64,000 nt of DNA from positions 75,055-139,054 of the forward strand of contig CAJUAA010000006.1 of NCBI GenBank assembly GCA_910584205.1, given 5' to 3'. Under the pieces are notes generated by a model. That model did no database searches. It was not told the DNA's origin and worked only from the letters and a program-made list of their open reading frames with translations. Within the stretch, counting starts at the first letter, position 1, and every line of letters starts with the position of its first letter. The translations under genes and the position numbers were made by a program. The stretch is from an uncultured Lachnospiraceae bacterium (lineage in GTDB: Bacteria; Bacillota; Clostridia; Lachnospirales; Lachnospiraceae). Of this stretch, positions 8,529-17,293 are shown in pieces.

Positions 8529-10364
8529 ATGATTATCAAAAACAGTATCCGGCAGCTTCTGCGGATGAAGGGAAGGGCGGTTTTGTTTCTGGTTCTGCTT
8601 CTTTTCGCCTCGGGACTTTTCAGTGTCGGCAGGGGATTCTGGATCATCAACCAGAAAAAGACAGAAGCGTATGAGAATACCTTTATGACCGTCGGACTGG
8701 TGGAACAGAAGGCAGTTGCGGTGGAAAAGATAAAAGAGTGGGATCCGGAGAGGGGGGATTACACGATGTATCCCCGTCAGGTCTATGGTTCGTATCATCC
8801 GGTGGAGGTACTGGATTTTGAAGGGGCCGGCTATCTGTCCGGTCCGGAAAAGAGGGTTGCTTATGGAGCGTATCTGCCGGATTATGATGTATACGGCAGC
8901 GAGGATCAGATCGGCGGCGGCCTGCGGCTTGACTTTATACTGGAAGTGACACCTCTGGAGGACGGCGTCATGAACCATATGAAGGCTCAGGTCAATAAGG
9001 TATGGAAAGGTACCGGAGTCCGGGAAGGGGATATCGTTCGGATATGCGATCATTACAATCCGGAGCCGGGTATGCTCTATGCGGACAGGACGTATGTGAT
9101 GTCGTTGTATGATGCTTCCGGCAACCATGTGGAGGGCGGGCTGGAATTCTGTCCGGTTGACATCCGTTCGACGCAGGTGGGGGCGGACGGGAAACTGCTG
9201 CCGGATGAAGTGGGCGACGATTATTTCTGCGAGGAGGTGACAGAGGGCTTCTGGGAATCCGAACGCAGCAGGCGGTGGCGGAACTGGATCGAGGTATATG
9301 ATTATCCGAATCATATCTTTCCGGTTACCGGGACATGCGACATTCAGCTGATGATGCCTTTTTATACCGGGGAGGCATATCTTGTTTCCGGCAGAGAGTT
9401 TACAGAGGAAGAGTATGCGCAGGGAGAAAAGGTCTGCCTGATTCCGGAGACATTTGCCCGGAAGAGAGAGCTTTCAGTCGGGGATCAGGTCCGCCTTCCG
9501 CTTCTGGTTGCAGACCACAGCCGTTCGGCGGGGATCAATTACTCCATCTATGGCGGAGGCGGTTATGTGTATCTGAATGCCGAAGGAGAGCCGTATGAGG
9601 TGTTTGAGGACAGCGAATATACCGTCGTCGGAATCTACGGCGGAACTGCCGGCGAGATGGACGAATATGGAATGGGGTATCAGGAGGTTGTCATTCCCAG
9701 CCGCTCGGTGAAAAACAGCGACGAGGACAATATCGTGTTTTACAGCCCCATGCGGGGCAGCACAACCTCTTTCCGGATCGAAAACGGGACCATCGAAGAG
9801 TATCTGTCCAAATGGAACCGGCTGGGAATCGACGATATAGAGATTACGTTTTATGACAAGGGATACACGGAGCTGGAGGCGAATATCAGCAACATGAAGC
9901 AGATTTCCAGGATCTTAATTGCGGCGGGCATCATTATGGTGCTGCTGGTACTGGGATATTTTTCCTGGATCTTTATCATACGCCAGAGAGAACGGACGGC
10001 CGTGGAACGCTCCCTGGGATTTCGGAAACGGCACAGCTTCCTGTCCCTGTTCTGCGGAATCTTCCTGGTCATGCTTCTGGGAAGCGCGGCGGGCTGTACT
10101 GCGGGAAGCTGCCTGGCGGGAAGGCTCTCCGACGGCCTGGGACAGACGGTCTATTACGATACCTCGTTCGGCAACAGCGGGAGGGCTCTGACGGCAGCGG
10201 CGGCGTCTCAGGACCCGGCGGAAGAGGTGTCGGGCAGCCCGTACCCGGCCGCGTTTCAGAACATGCTTCTGGTCCTGGCGGCGGGCAGCATGATCGCGGG
10301 TGCGGGAATCGCCCTGAATCTTCGCCAGGAACCCATGAAGATGTTCGGAAGCAGGAAGGAATAG
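8529..10364 (+). CDS. FtsX-type ABC transporter permease
   Basis: The 611-residue protein has an N-terminal membrane helix (VLFLVLLLFASGLFSVG) and a very large extracytoplasmic domain of about 430 residues. Three C-terminal helices carry the ERSLGF coupling segment. This is the four-helix FtsX/MacB permease layout. It is the second permease of the ABC system starting at 5958 and probably pairs with the XRE-FtsX protein around the ATPase at 7790. The extracytoplasmic domain is larger than that of the fused permease, and I recognise no ligand-binding motif in it. ACAGGAGA at 8513-8520 serves as ribosome binding site. Substrate unknown. Confidence 0.85.
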   Translation: MIIKNSIRQLLRMKGRAVLFLVLLLFASGLFSVGRGFWIINQKKTEAYENTFMTVGLVEQKAVAVEKIKEWDPERGDYTMYPRQVYGSYHPVEVLDFEGAGYLSGPEKRVAYGAYLPDYDVYGSEDQIGGGLRLDFILEVTPLEDGVMNHMKAQVNKVWKGTGVREGDIVRICDHYNPEPGMLYADRTYVMSLYDASGNHVEGGLEFCPVDIRSTQVGADGKLLPDEVGDDYFCEEVTEGFWESERSRRWRNWIEVYDYPNHIFPVTGTCDIQLMMPFYTGEAYLVSGREFTEEEYAQGEKVCLIPETFARKRELSVGDQVRLPLLVADHSRSAGINYSIYGGGGYVYLNAEGEPYEVFEDSEYTVVGIYGGTAGEMDEYGMGYQEVVIPSRSVKNSDEDNIVFYSPMRGSTTSFRIENGTIEEYLSKWNRLGIDDIEITFYDKGYTELEANISNMKQISRILIAAGIIMVLLVLGYFSWIFIIRQRERTAVERSLGFRKRHSFLSLFCGIFLVMLLGSAAGCTAGSCLAGRLSDGLGQTVYYDTSFGNSGRALTAAAASQDPAEEVSGSPYPAAFQNMLLVLAAGSMIAGAGIALNLRQEPMKMFGSRKE

Positions 10365-10386
10365 GCAGAAAAGAATAAAATAATAA

Positions 10387-10415
10387 TTGATAAGCTCTGC
10401 GAAATGCAGTATGAT
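10387..10415 (+). promoter_or_regulatory. Promoter of the PAS hybrid histidine kinase
   Basis: TTGATA at 10387-10392 and TATGAT at 10410-10415 are separated by 17 bases, a good housekeeping promoter. The kinase start codon lies 35 bases downstream of the -10 box. Confidence 0.6.
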
Positions 10416-10449
10416 AAAATAAGGAAATCATGTACAAGGGAGAGAAGAA

Positions 10450-13400
10450 ATGTATCATTGCCATATTCGTTTCTGCCTGGCGGGCCATTCCTGCAGAGCA
10501 TATGAGATTATGAAGGGGATGCCCCCTCTGGAACATTTTACACATGAATTTACAGAAAGCAGGGATTTTAAAGGAGCCTTTGCCTCCGGTGCGGACGTGA
10601 TGGTTCTGCATGTGCGGGACAGAGAGGAGAGGAAGGAGCTGGAGGCTCTGGCCGCCGGCAGGACAGACCGGGCGGAGCTGATCCTGCTGTCGGAAGAAGA
10701 TCTGTTTTTATCCCTGCAGGAGTTTCTGCCGGCCGTCAGCGACGTATGGCGGCTGCCCATGTCGGAGGACGAGGTCCGTTTCCGATTTCTCAGATGGCAG
10801 CAGAACCATAAGAAGGGTACGGACCTGTGGGAGACCAGTCAGTTTCTGGAAGCGACTATTGACCACGTTCCGAACCTGATCTGGTATAAAGACAAGAACG
10901 GCATACATGAGAAGGTGAATCAGAGCTTCTGCCAGACAGTGAATAAGACAAAAGACCAGGTGCAGGGCCGGGGCCATGCATATATCTGGGATGTGGAAGA
11001 GGACGATCCTGCCTGCATAGAATCCGAGAGGGAGGTTATGACAAGGCAGGAGACGATCGTGTCCGAGGAGGTCATCCGGACCGGAGAGGGGATGAGGCAG
11101 CTTACCACCTATAAGTCTCCGCTGTATGATCTGGACGGAAACGTTATGGGAACCGTGGGCGTGGCCATCGATGTGACCCGTGAGCGTGCGTATGAAGAAG
11201 AGATCGTGGAAAAAAACCGGACGCTGGAGAAGATTCTGACGACCATCGACTGCGGGATCATGTACCATTCAGTGGATGGCTCCAATGTCATCCGGGTGAA
11301 TCGGGCTGCGCTCCAGATCCTGGGATATGAGTCTCAGGAAGAGATGATGACGGACGGGTTTGACATGGTGGCTGCTTCTGTCATAGATGAGGACAAGGAG
11401 AAGCTCCGCAGATGTATCCAGGAGCTGAAAAAGATCGGAGACAGCGCCAGCGTGGAATACCGCGTGAACCACAGGGACGGCGGGATCCGGCATGTGATGG
11501 GGAATATTAAGCTGCTGGAAGAAAATGGAGAACCGCTTTATCAGCGTTTCCTTCTGGACTGTACGGAACAGAAGCTGCAGGAGAAAGAAAAGGAGCGGAA
11601 GCAGAGAGAGATGATCCAGGCGCTGGGCATCGACTACTGCAGTGTATATTATTTTGATTTAAATACAGGGAAAGGCATGCTTCTGCGGGCAGACGAGACC
11701 GGCAGCGGCATGCCTGGTTCCGATGCGGAAATGGAGGAGCTGCTCCTGGAGGACTGCATGGAAGCTTACATAGAGCAGACGGTCTGTGAAGAGGACAGAG
11801 ATTTGCTGCGGCAGGCAGTTTCCAGAGAATGCCTGAAGGAGAAGCTGAAGGCGGAGAAAAAACATCATGTGAACTACCGGATCCGGAAGAACGGGAACGT
11901 GGAGTATTTTCAGGTAAAGGCAGTGCGGGCCGGGGAGCTTGAGCAGAATCACGGCGTGGTCCTGGGCTTCCGCAGCGTGGATGAGGAGATCCGCAATGAG
12001 ATGGAGCAGAAGAGCATACTGGAGGACGCGCTGTCTCAGGCGAACAGAGCGAATAAGGCGAAGAGTACGTTCCTGTCCAACATGTCTCATGATATCCGTA
12101 CGCCCATGAACGCTATTGTGGGCTTTACGTCGCTGGCCATCTCCCATATCGATCATAAAGAGCAGGTGGAGACGTATCTGGGCAAGATCATGACGTCCGG
12201 GAACCACCTGCTGAGCCTGATCAACGATGTGCTGGACATGAGCCGGATCGAAAGCGGGAAGATGCATCTGGAAGAGAAGCTGTGCTGCCTTCCGGAGATC
12301 CTGCAGGGACTGAGAAGCATCGTGCAGGCGGATGTCCATGCAAAACAGCTGGAGCTGTATATGGACACGGTGGACGTGGTGGATGAAGAGATCTACTGTG
12401 ATAAACTGAGGCTCAATCAGGTGCTTCTGAATCTACTCAGCAACGCGATCAAATATACAGGTGCGGGCGGCACGATCAATGTCCGGATCACGGAGAAATC
12501 CGGAGCGCCGGAGGGCTTTGCCAACTATGAATTCAGCATCCGGGATACGGGAATCGGCATGAGCCAGGAATTCGTGGAGCATATTTTCGAACCGTTTGAG
12601 CGGGAGAAAAATACGACTATCAGCGGGATCCAGGGAACGGGCCTTGGAATGGCCATCACAAAGAATATCGTGGACATGATGAACGGCAGCATCCGGGTGG
12701 AAAGCGAACAGGGAAAGGGAAGCGAATTCACGCTGGCCCTCACGCTCCGGCTCAATACGGAACGGAAGGAGATACAGGAGATACCGGAACTTAAAAATGT
12801 AAGGGCGCTGGTGGTGGATGATGATTTTAACACGTGCGACAGCGTATCCTATATGCTGGGCCAGATCGGACTGCGCGGGGAGTGGACCCTCTCCGGGAAG
12901 GAGGCCGTACTGCGCACCCGCCAGGCGGCCATGCGGGAGGACCGCTATTCTGTCTATATCATCGACTGGCTTCTGCCGGACATGAACGGTGTGGAAGTCA
13001 CCCGGCGGATCCGCAGGGAGATGGGCGAGAAAGTGCCGGTTATCATCCTGACGGCCTACGACTGGTCGGATATTGAAGAAGAGGCAAAAGAAGCCGGAGT
13101 CACCGCCTTCTGCAGCAAGCCGCTCTTCCTGTCAGAGCTGAGGCGCTGTCTGAATTCCATCATCGGAAAGGAAAAAGAAGAAGTGGAAGAGAAGCGCAGG
13201 AAACCGGTTACATTCCGTACCGGGCGCATCCTGCTGGCAGAGGATAACGAGCTGAACCAGGAGATCGCCATGGAGCTTTTAAAGGATGCGGGCTTCCGGA
13301 CGGAGGTCGCACGGAACGGACGGGAGGCGGTGGATATGCTCAAAGAAGCCGGCCCGGGCTATTACCAGGTGATCCTCATGGATATTCAGATGCCGGTGAT

Positions 13401-13599
13401 GAACGGGTACGACGCGGCCAGGGAAATCCGCGGCCTGGAGGACCCGGCGCTGTCCTCCATACCGATTCTTGCCATGACCGCCAACGCCTTTGAGGAGGAC
13501 AAACGGGAGAGCCTGCGGTGCGGTATGAACGGGCACATCTCCAAACCGATCGACGTGGAAAATCTGTTCAGGACCCTTGAGACGGCTTTGAAGCTGTAA
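10450..13599 (+). CDS. Cytosolic PAS hybrid histidine kinase with two receiver domains
   Basis: This is a 1049-residue kinase without a membrane helix. Residues 1-115 resemble a receiver fold without its aspartate. Two clear PAS domains (about 125-245 and 255-375) and a weaker third (to about 505) follow. The HisKA domain carries SNMSHDIRTPMN with the phosphorylated His at about 547. The ATPase domain has NLLSNAIKYTG and GTGLGMAI. Two C-terminal receivers follow, with likely phospho-Asp at about 839 (IIDWLLPDMNG) and 978 (ILMDIQMPVMNG). No response regulator with an output domain lies next to it, so its downstream partner is unknown. It has its own promoter at 10387-10415 and appears to be a single-gene unit. 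Confidence 0.9.
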   Translation: MYHCHIRFCLAGHSCRAYEIMKGMPPLEHFTHEFTESRDFKGAFASGADVMVLHVRDREERKELEALAAGRTDRAELILLSEEDLFLSLQEFLPAVSDVWRLPMSEDEVRFRFLRWQQNHKKGTDLWETSQFLEATIDHVPNLIWYKDKNGIHEKVNQSFCQTVNKTKDQVQGRGHAYIWDVEEDDPACIESEREVMTRQETIVSEEVIRTGEGMRQLTTYKSPLYDLDGNVMGTVGVAIDVTRERAYEEEIVEKNRTLEKILTTIDCGIMYHSVDGSNVIRVNRAALQILGYESQEEMMTDGFDMVAASVIDEDKEKLRRCIQELKKIGDSASVEYRVNHRDGGIRHVMGNIKLLEENGEPLYQRFLLDCTEQKLQEKEKERKQREMIQALGIDYCSVYYFDLNTGKGMLLRADETGSGMPGSDAEMEELLLEDCMEAYIEQTVCEEDRDLLRQAVSRECLKEKLKAEKKHHVNYRIRKNGNVEYFQVKAVRAGELEQNHGVVLGFRSVDEEIRNEMEQKSILEDALSQANRANKAKSTFLSNMSHDIRTPMNAIVGFTSLAISHIDHKEQVETYLGKIMTSGNHLLSLINDVLDMSRIESGKMHLEEKLCCLPEILQGLRSIVQADVHAKQLELYMDTVDVVDEEIYCDKLRLNQVLLNLLSNAIKYTGAGGTINVRITEKSGAPEGFANYEFSIRDTGIGMSQEFVEHIFEPFEREKNTTISGIQGTGLGMAITKNIVDMMNGSIRVESEQGKGSEFTLALTLRLNTERKEIQEIPELKNVRALVVDDDFNTCDSVSYMLGQIGLRGEWTLSGKEAVLRTRQAAMREDRYSVYIIDWLLPDMNGVEVTRRIRREMGEKVPVIILTAYDWSDIEEEAKEAGVTAFCSKPLFLSELRRCLNSIIGKEKEEVEEKRRKPVTFRTGRILLAEDNELNQEIAMELLKDAGFRTEVARNGREAVDMLKEAGPGYYQVILMDIQMPVMNGYDAAREIRGLEDPALSSIPILAMTANAFEEDKRESLRCGMNGHISKPIDVENLFRTLETALKL

Positions 13600-13619
13600 A
13601 TTTTCACATAACCCAGCCC

Positions 13620-13661
13620 TTGCCAACTGCTCAAAAAGGTGATAGACTATAACCAGTCTAT
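13620..13661 (+). promoter_or_regulatory. Promoter with palindrome upstream of the NUDIX gene
   Basis: TTGCCA at 13620-13625 and TAGACT at 13643-13648, 17 bases apart, form a plausible promoter. A perfect 7-base inverted repeat, ATAGACT (13642-13648) and AGTCTAT (13655-13661), spans the -10 box and the start region, a typical place for a repressor site or a short leader hairpin. Confidence 0.4.
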
Positions 13662-13691
13662 GAGGCACACCAAACGACAGGAGGAATTGCA

Positions 13692-14138
13692 GTGATAGAA
13701 GCAACGAGCTGTGGCGGTGTGGTGATATTTCGCGGGAAGGTCCTGCTCCTGTACAAGAATTATAAGAACAAGTATGAGGGCTGGGTGCTGCCGAAGGGAA
13801 CTGTGGAACCGGGTGAGGAACATCGTCAGACGGCGGTCCGGGAGGTCCGGGAGGAAACAGGTGTTGATGCGAGAATTGTAAAGTACGTCGGAAAGAGCCA
13901 GTATACGTTCTCAGTTCCGGAGGACGTGGTGGAAAAGGATGTTTACTGGTATCTGATGACTGCAGACAGTTATTACAGCAAACCACAGCGTGAAGAATAT
14001 TTTATGGATTCCGGGTATTACAAATTTCACGAGGCGTATCATTTATTAAAATTTCCAAATGAGAAGCAGATTCTGGAAAGAGCATACAATGTATATATCG
14101 AGATGAAGAAGAGTAATCTTTGGGGAAATCATAAATGA
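13692..14138 (+). CDS. NUDIX hydrolase
   Basis: A 148-residue protein with a full Nudix box (GTVEPGEEHRQTAVREVREE, then TG) near residues 38-60, the metal-binding signature of enzymes that cleave nucleoside diphosphates linked to another group. The N-terminal SCGGVVIF and LPKGTVEPGE segments resemble the diadenosine-polyphosphate / MutT-like subgroup. The start is GTG 13692, supported by AGGAGG at 13679-13684. It is followed by a terminator hairpin, so it probably forms a single-gene unit. The substrate cannot be assigned. Confidence 0.88.
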   Translation: MIEATSCGGVVIFRGKVLLLYKNYKNKYEGWVLPKGTVEPGEEHRQTAVREVREETGVDARIVKYVGKSQYTFSVPEDVVEKDVYWYLMTADSYYSKPQREEYFMDSGYYKFHEAYHLLKFPNEKQILERAYNVYIEMKKSNLWGNHK

Positions 14139-14140
14139 GG

Positions 14141-14183
14141 AAGAGGTTGTTGGCAACGACAGCCTCTTTTTAAAAAAGAGGCA
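14141..14183 (+). terminator. Terminator hairpin with an overlapping second palindrome
   Basis: AAGAGG (14141-14146) pairs with CCTCTT (14163-14168), with GTTG/CAAC pairing inside, followed by a T run: an intrinsic terminator right after the NUDIX gene. The same 3' arm (GCCTCTTTTT, 14162-14171) is also perfectly complementary to AAAAAGAGGC at 14173-14182, just before the ribosome binding site of the next gene. The two stems are mutually exclusive. Confidence 0.65.
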
Positions 14184-14192
14184 GGATAAGAG

Positions 14193-14522
14193 ATGAGATG
14201 GTATCGGGATCTGTATATGGGTCCGAATGCAGAACAGAAGATCCGGAAAATCCGACGGAAGGCGGCGGCGGGCCAGTGGATGGCAGGCGTGTATTACATT
14301 ACGCCGGCTCTGGCAGAAGGAGGGCTTCTGGATATCTTTCATAACGGGATGCTCAGGCAGGCCCGCTTTGCGGATGTCTGGTGTACGGATGTGATCGGCG
14401 TGGCGGAAGGCAGGATGGAAGCGTTCCGCCTGGCGGAACGGGTCGTATGGGAGGTCTATCAGCAGACGGGGGGATTTGATATCCGGTCTTATTTTAAATC
14501 AGAGGATTTCGTGGAGGATTAA
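14193..14522 (+). CDS. Hypothetical protein, 109 residues
   Basis: I do not recognise this protein. It is soluble, starts with a basic segment (MRWYRDLYMG) and contains a predicted mixed alpha/beta core with the phrase GGLLDIFHNGMLRQ. The AGGA at 14183-14186, six bases before ATG 14193, and coding-like composition support a real gene. It directly precedes the DUF2953 gene, whose start is 10 bases after its stop, so it is probably part of a transcript leading into the sporulation gene gerW. No function can be given. Confidence 0.65.
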   Translation: MRWYRDLYMGPNAEQKIRKIRRKAAAGQWMAGVYYITPALAEGGLLDIFHNGMLRQARFADVWCTDVIGVAEGRMEAFRLAERVVWEVYQQTGGFDIRSYFKSEDFVED

Positions 14523-14532
14523 AAGAATCCAT

Positions 14533-15594
14533 ATGCTGCATGTCATATTGTTAATTTTAAAAATATTGGGAATCATTCTTCTTGTAATCCTTGGTTTTTT
14601 TCTGCTGGCGCTGTATGCGGTATTTTTTGTGGCGGTGTCCTACCGGATACGGATTCAGAGAGAAGAGGCGTTCCAGGTGTCCGCGTCCGCATCCTGGTGT
14701 TTCCGGATCCTTACGTTCCGGCTCCGGCAGGACCAGGAGACAGGCGGAGAGCCCAGGATTCTCATCCGCCTGTTCGGATTTCCGCTGTGGATGAATTACG
14801 ATGAGCCGGGGAAAAAGAGGAAGAGAGCGGGACAGAGGCTGACAAAGCTCCTGAAAAAATGGTGGAGGCGCTGGAGGCCCCGGAAGAAAAGGAGGCCCGC
14901 TCCGCCGGAAGAGCCGCCGCGGGAGCCGGAACCGGAGGTCCCTGACAGGGCCGAAAGCCCGGAAGTCCCGGACCGGCCGGAAGAAGAGCCGAAACGGAGC
15001 GAAGGTTCGGAAGACCGGGACGCGCCGGAGGAAGAGCCAAAACTGGCCGAAAGCCCGGAAGTCCCGGACCGGCCGGAAGAAGAGCCGGAACCGGACGAAA
15101 GCCCGGAAGAGCCGGAGCGGAAAAGAAACTCCTTTCTGGACAGGCTGCGCCGCTGGATGCAGAAGCTTTGGGACGCATTCCGGAGCGTGGGAAAGGCGGT
15201 CCGGGGCGTGCGGGACGCATGGAAACGGTTTCTGGAGCGGAAGGACAGGCTTCTGGAATTCTGGAATCTGGAGGAGCACAGGAGCGCCAGGGGGGCTCTC
15301 TGGAAAGAGGCGCAGTACGCGTGGAAGAAGCTCAGGCCCAGGAAGATCCGTGGGAAGATCGACTTCGGACTGGAGGATCCCGCCGCCACGGGCCTGTGCA
15401 TGGGCGCGGCGGGGATGTTCTGCGCGTGGTATCCGAAGGGGCTTGCGATCGTACCGGATTTTGAACAGGAGATTTTAAAGGTGGATATCCGGGTCCGGGG
15501 GAAGGCGCGTTTTTATGTGATCGCCCGGGTCCTTTGGAGGATTTATTTTCATAAAGAGATACGCCGGATGTATCAGCACTGGCAGGAATTATAG
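14533..15594 (+). CDS. DUF2953 domain membrane protein (YtfI-like)
   Basis: The 353-residue protein has an N-terminal membrane helix (VILLILKILGIILLVILGFFLL in two halves), the VSYRIRI start of the DUF2953 fold, a long Pro/Glu/Arg-rich low-complexity linker (about residues 120-200), and a C-terminal DUF2953 part ending near RIYFHKEIRR. In Bacillus and many Clostridia this protein (YtfI) is encoded next to YtfJ/GerW, as here. A 43-base exact direct repeat (14949-14991 and 15045-15087, 96 bases apart, in frame) lies in the linker. ATG 14533 is preferred over TTG/GTG codons upstream because the hydrophobic helix begins there; GGAGG at 14513-14517 is rather distant. Biochemical role unknown. Confidence 0.75.
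   Translation: MLHVILLILKILGIILLVILGFFLLALYAVFFVAVSYRIRIQREEAFQVSASASWCFRILTFRLRQDQETGGEPRILIRLFGFPLWMNYDEPGKKRKRAGQRLTKLLKKWWRRWRPRKKRRPAPPEEPPREPEPEVPDRAESPEVPDRPEEEPKRSEGSEDRDAPEEEPKLAESPEVPDRPEEEPEPDESPEEPERKRNSFLDRLRRWMQKLWDAFRSVGKAVRGVRDAWKRFLERKDRLLEFWNLEEHRSARGALWKEAQYAWKKLRPRKIRGKIDFGLEDPAATGLCMGAAGMFCAWYPKGLAIVPDFEQEILKVDIRVRGKARFYVIARVLWRIYFHKEIRRMYQHWQEL
14949..15087 (+). repeat. Two 43-base direct repeats, 96 bases apart
   Basis: Bases 14949-14991 recur exactly at 15045-15087. The offset of 96 bases equals 32 codons, so the repeat keeps frame and encodes a PEVPDRPEEEP unit in the DUF2953 linker. Confidence 0.8.
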
Positions 15595-15605
15595 GAGGTT
15601 TTCAT

Positions 15606-16016
15606 ATGAGCGAGAAAAACAACAACAGCTTCGAGTCGACGGTGTCTTCCCTGTTTCAGGGCATGGATCATTTTATATCCAGTAAGACAGTGGTGGGGGA
15701 CGCCATTACGGTGGGCGATACGATCATCCTGCCTCTGGTGGACGTGACTTTCGGCGTGGGAGCGGGAGCCAGCTCTTCCAACAGCGGCTCTGCCAAAAAC
15801 AACGGCGCAGGCGGCCTTGGGGGGAAGATTTCACCCAGCGCGGTGCTGGTCATCAAGGACGGGGATATCCGTCTGGTCAATGTAAAGAACCAGGATGCCG
15901 TAACCAAGATTCTGGATATGGTGCCGGACTTTGTTAATAAATTCACATCCGGAGGCTCCAAAAAAGGTTCGGATCCGGAGGTGGAACGGGCAGTGGACGA
16001 GATACTGAACCAGTAG
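15606..16016 (+). CDS. gerW: Sporulation protein GerW/YtfJ
   Basis: This 136-residue protein matches the YtfJ/GerW family: N-terminal SLFQGMDHFISSKTVVGDAI, then TVGDTIILPLVDVTFGVGAG, a glycine/serine-rich loop, and PSAVLVIKDGDIRLV. In Bacillus subtilis GerW is made in the forespore and is needed for proper L-alanine germination. It lies 11 bases after the DUF2953 gene behind an AGGAGG site, the same pairing as ytfI-ytfJ. It supports a spore-forming host. Confidence 0.9.
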   Translation: MSEKNNNSFESTVSSLFQGMDHFISSKTVVGDAITVGDTIILPLVDVTFGVGAGASSSNSGSAKNNGAGGLGGKISPSAVLVIKDGDIRLVNVKNQDAVTKILDMVPDFVNKFTSGGSKKGSDPEVERAVDEILNQ

Positions 16017-16075
16017 CAGGGAGCCTGCAGGGAAACGTATATTGTTAAATTGGGAAATTTATGGAGGAAATACAA

Positions 16076-17275
16076 ATGGAAAAGAAAAAACTGGGCCTTG
16101 TGCCAAAACTCATTATCGCAATTATTCTGGGTATCCTGTTCGGGCAGTTCCTGCCGGAGAGCGTCTGCCGGGTGGTCGTCACGGCCTCCAGCCTGTTCAG
16201 TACCTTTTTGAAATTCGTCATTCCGCTGATGATCGTCGCCTATGTGACCATGGGAATCGCGGACCTGAGCCAGGGAGCGGGAAAGCTGCTCCTGATCACC
16301 GTCTGCCTTGCCTACGGTTCCACGCTGATCGCGGGCACCTGTTCCTATCTGGTGGCCAGCGGCCTGTTTCCGAGTTTCATGAGCGCCGAGGCCATGGAGC
16401 AGATCGCCGCGACGGCGGATAATTCCCTGAGCGCCTACTTCGGCATCCAGCTCCAGCCGCTTCTGGACACCCTGTCGGCGGTGGCGCTTGCCTTTGTCCT
16501 CGGACTCTGCCTGTCCACCATGCGCGGCAAAGAGATCGGGAACAGCCTCTATAACGGCATGAAGGATTTCTCCGGAATCATCGATAAGGTCCTGCATACG
16601 GTGATTATCCCGCTGCTGCCACTTTACATCTGCGGGACATTTACCGATATGACGAAGTCCGGCAAGACTTTTGCGATCTTAAGCATCCTCTGGAAGGTGT
16701 TCCTGGTGGTGATCCTCATGCATCTGATCTGCATCGTGATCCAGTTTACGATCGCCGGGACCATCAGCAAGAAGAATCCGGTGACGCTGATCAAAAATCA
16801 GATTCCGGGTTATACCACGGCGCTGGGAACCCAGTCTTCGGCCGCAACGATCCCGGTAAATCTGCAGTGTGCGGAAAAGGACGGCGTGTCCGAGCAGATC
16901 CGTAACTTTGTGGTACCTCTGTGCGCCAATATACATATGGCGGGTTCCATGATTACGATCACGGCATGCGCTACGGCGGTCTGCCTGATGAACCAGCTGC
17001 CCATCAGCCTGATGACGGTGGTTCCCTTTATCATGACTCTGGGAATTGCCATGGTGGCTTCTCCCGGTGCGCCGGGCGGCTCCATCATGACCGCTCTGCC
17101 GTTCCTGTATATGGTCTTCGGAGCGGAGGCGGGCAATCCGGACGGGCCGATCTGTGCGATCATGGTGGCCCTGTACATCACGCAGGATTCCTTCGGAACC
17201 GCATGCAACGTATCCGGAGACAACGCCATCGGTATCATTGTCAATACGATCTATGAAAAATGGATCAAAAAATAA
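16076..17275 (+). CDS. Dicarboxylate/amino acid:cation symporter, probable serine uptake
   Basis: The 399-residue membrane protein belongs to the DAACS family: multiple helices, the SSAATIPVNLQCAE motif of the glutamate-transporter fold and the LGIAMVASPGAPGG region of the second re-entrant loop. These transporters import acidic or small neutral amino acids with Na+ or H+. The next two genes encode both halves of L-serine dehydratase, which argues for serine (SstT-like) as substrate. That is inference from context. ATG 16076 is chosen because GGAGG (16063-16067) precedes it by eight bases; an upstream ATG at 16061 overlaps that site. Confidence 0.82.
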   Translation: MEKKKLGLVPKLIIAIILGILFGQFLPESVCRVVVTASSLFSTFLKFVIPLMIVAYVTMGIADLSQGAGKLLLITVCLAYGSTLIAGTCSYLVASGLFPSFMSAEAMEQIAATADNSLSAYFGIQLQPLLDTLSAVALAFVLGLCLSTMRGKEIGNSLYNGMKDFSGIIDKVLHTVIIPLLPLYICGTFTDMTKSGKTFAILSILWKVFLVVILMHLICIVIQFTIAGTISKKNPVTLIKNQIPGYTTALGTQSSAATIPVNLQCAEKDGVSEQIRNFVVPLCANIHMAGSMITITACATAVCLMNQLPISLMTVVPFIMTLGIAMVASPGAPGGSIMTALPFLYMVFGAEAGNPDGPICAIMVALYITQDSFGTACNVSGDNAIGIIVNTIYEKWIKK

Positions 17276-17293
17276 GAGACAGGGGACAGTCAT

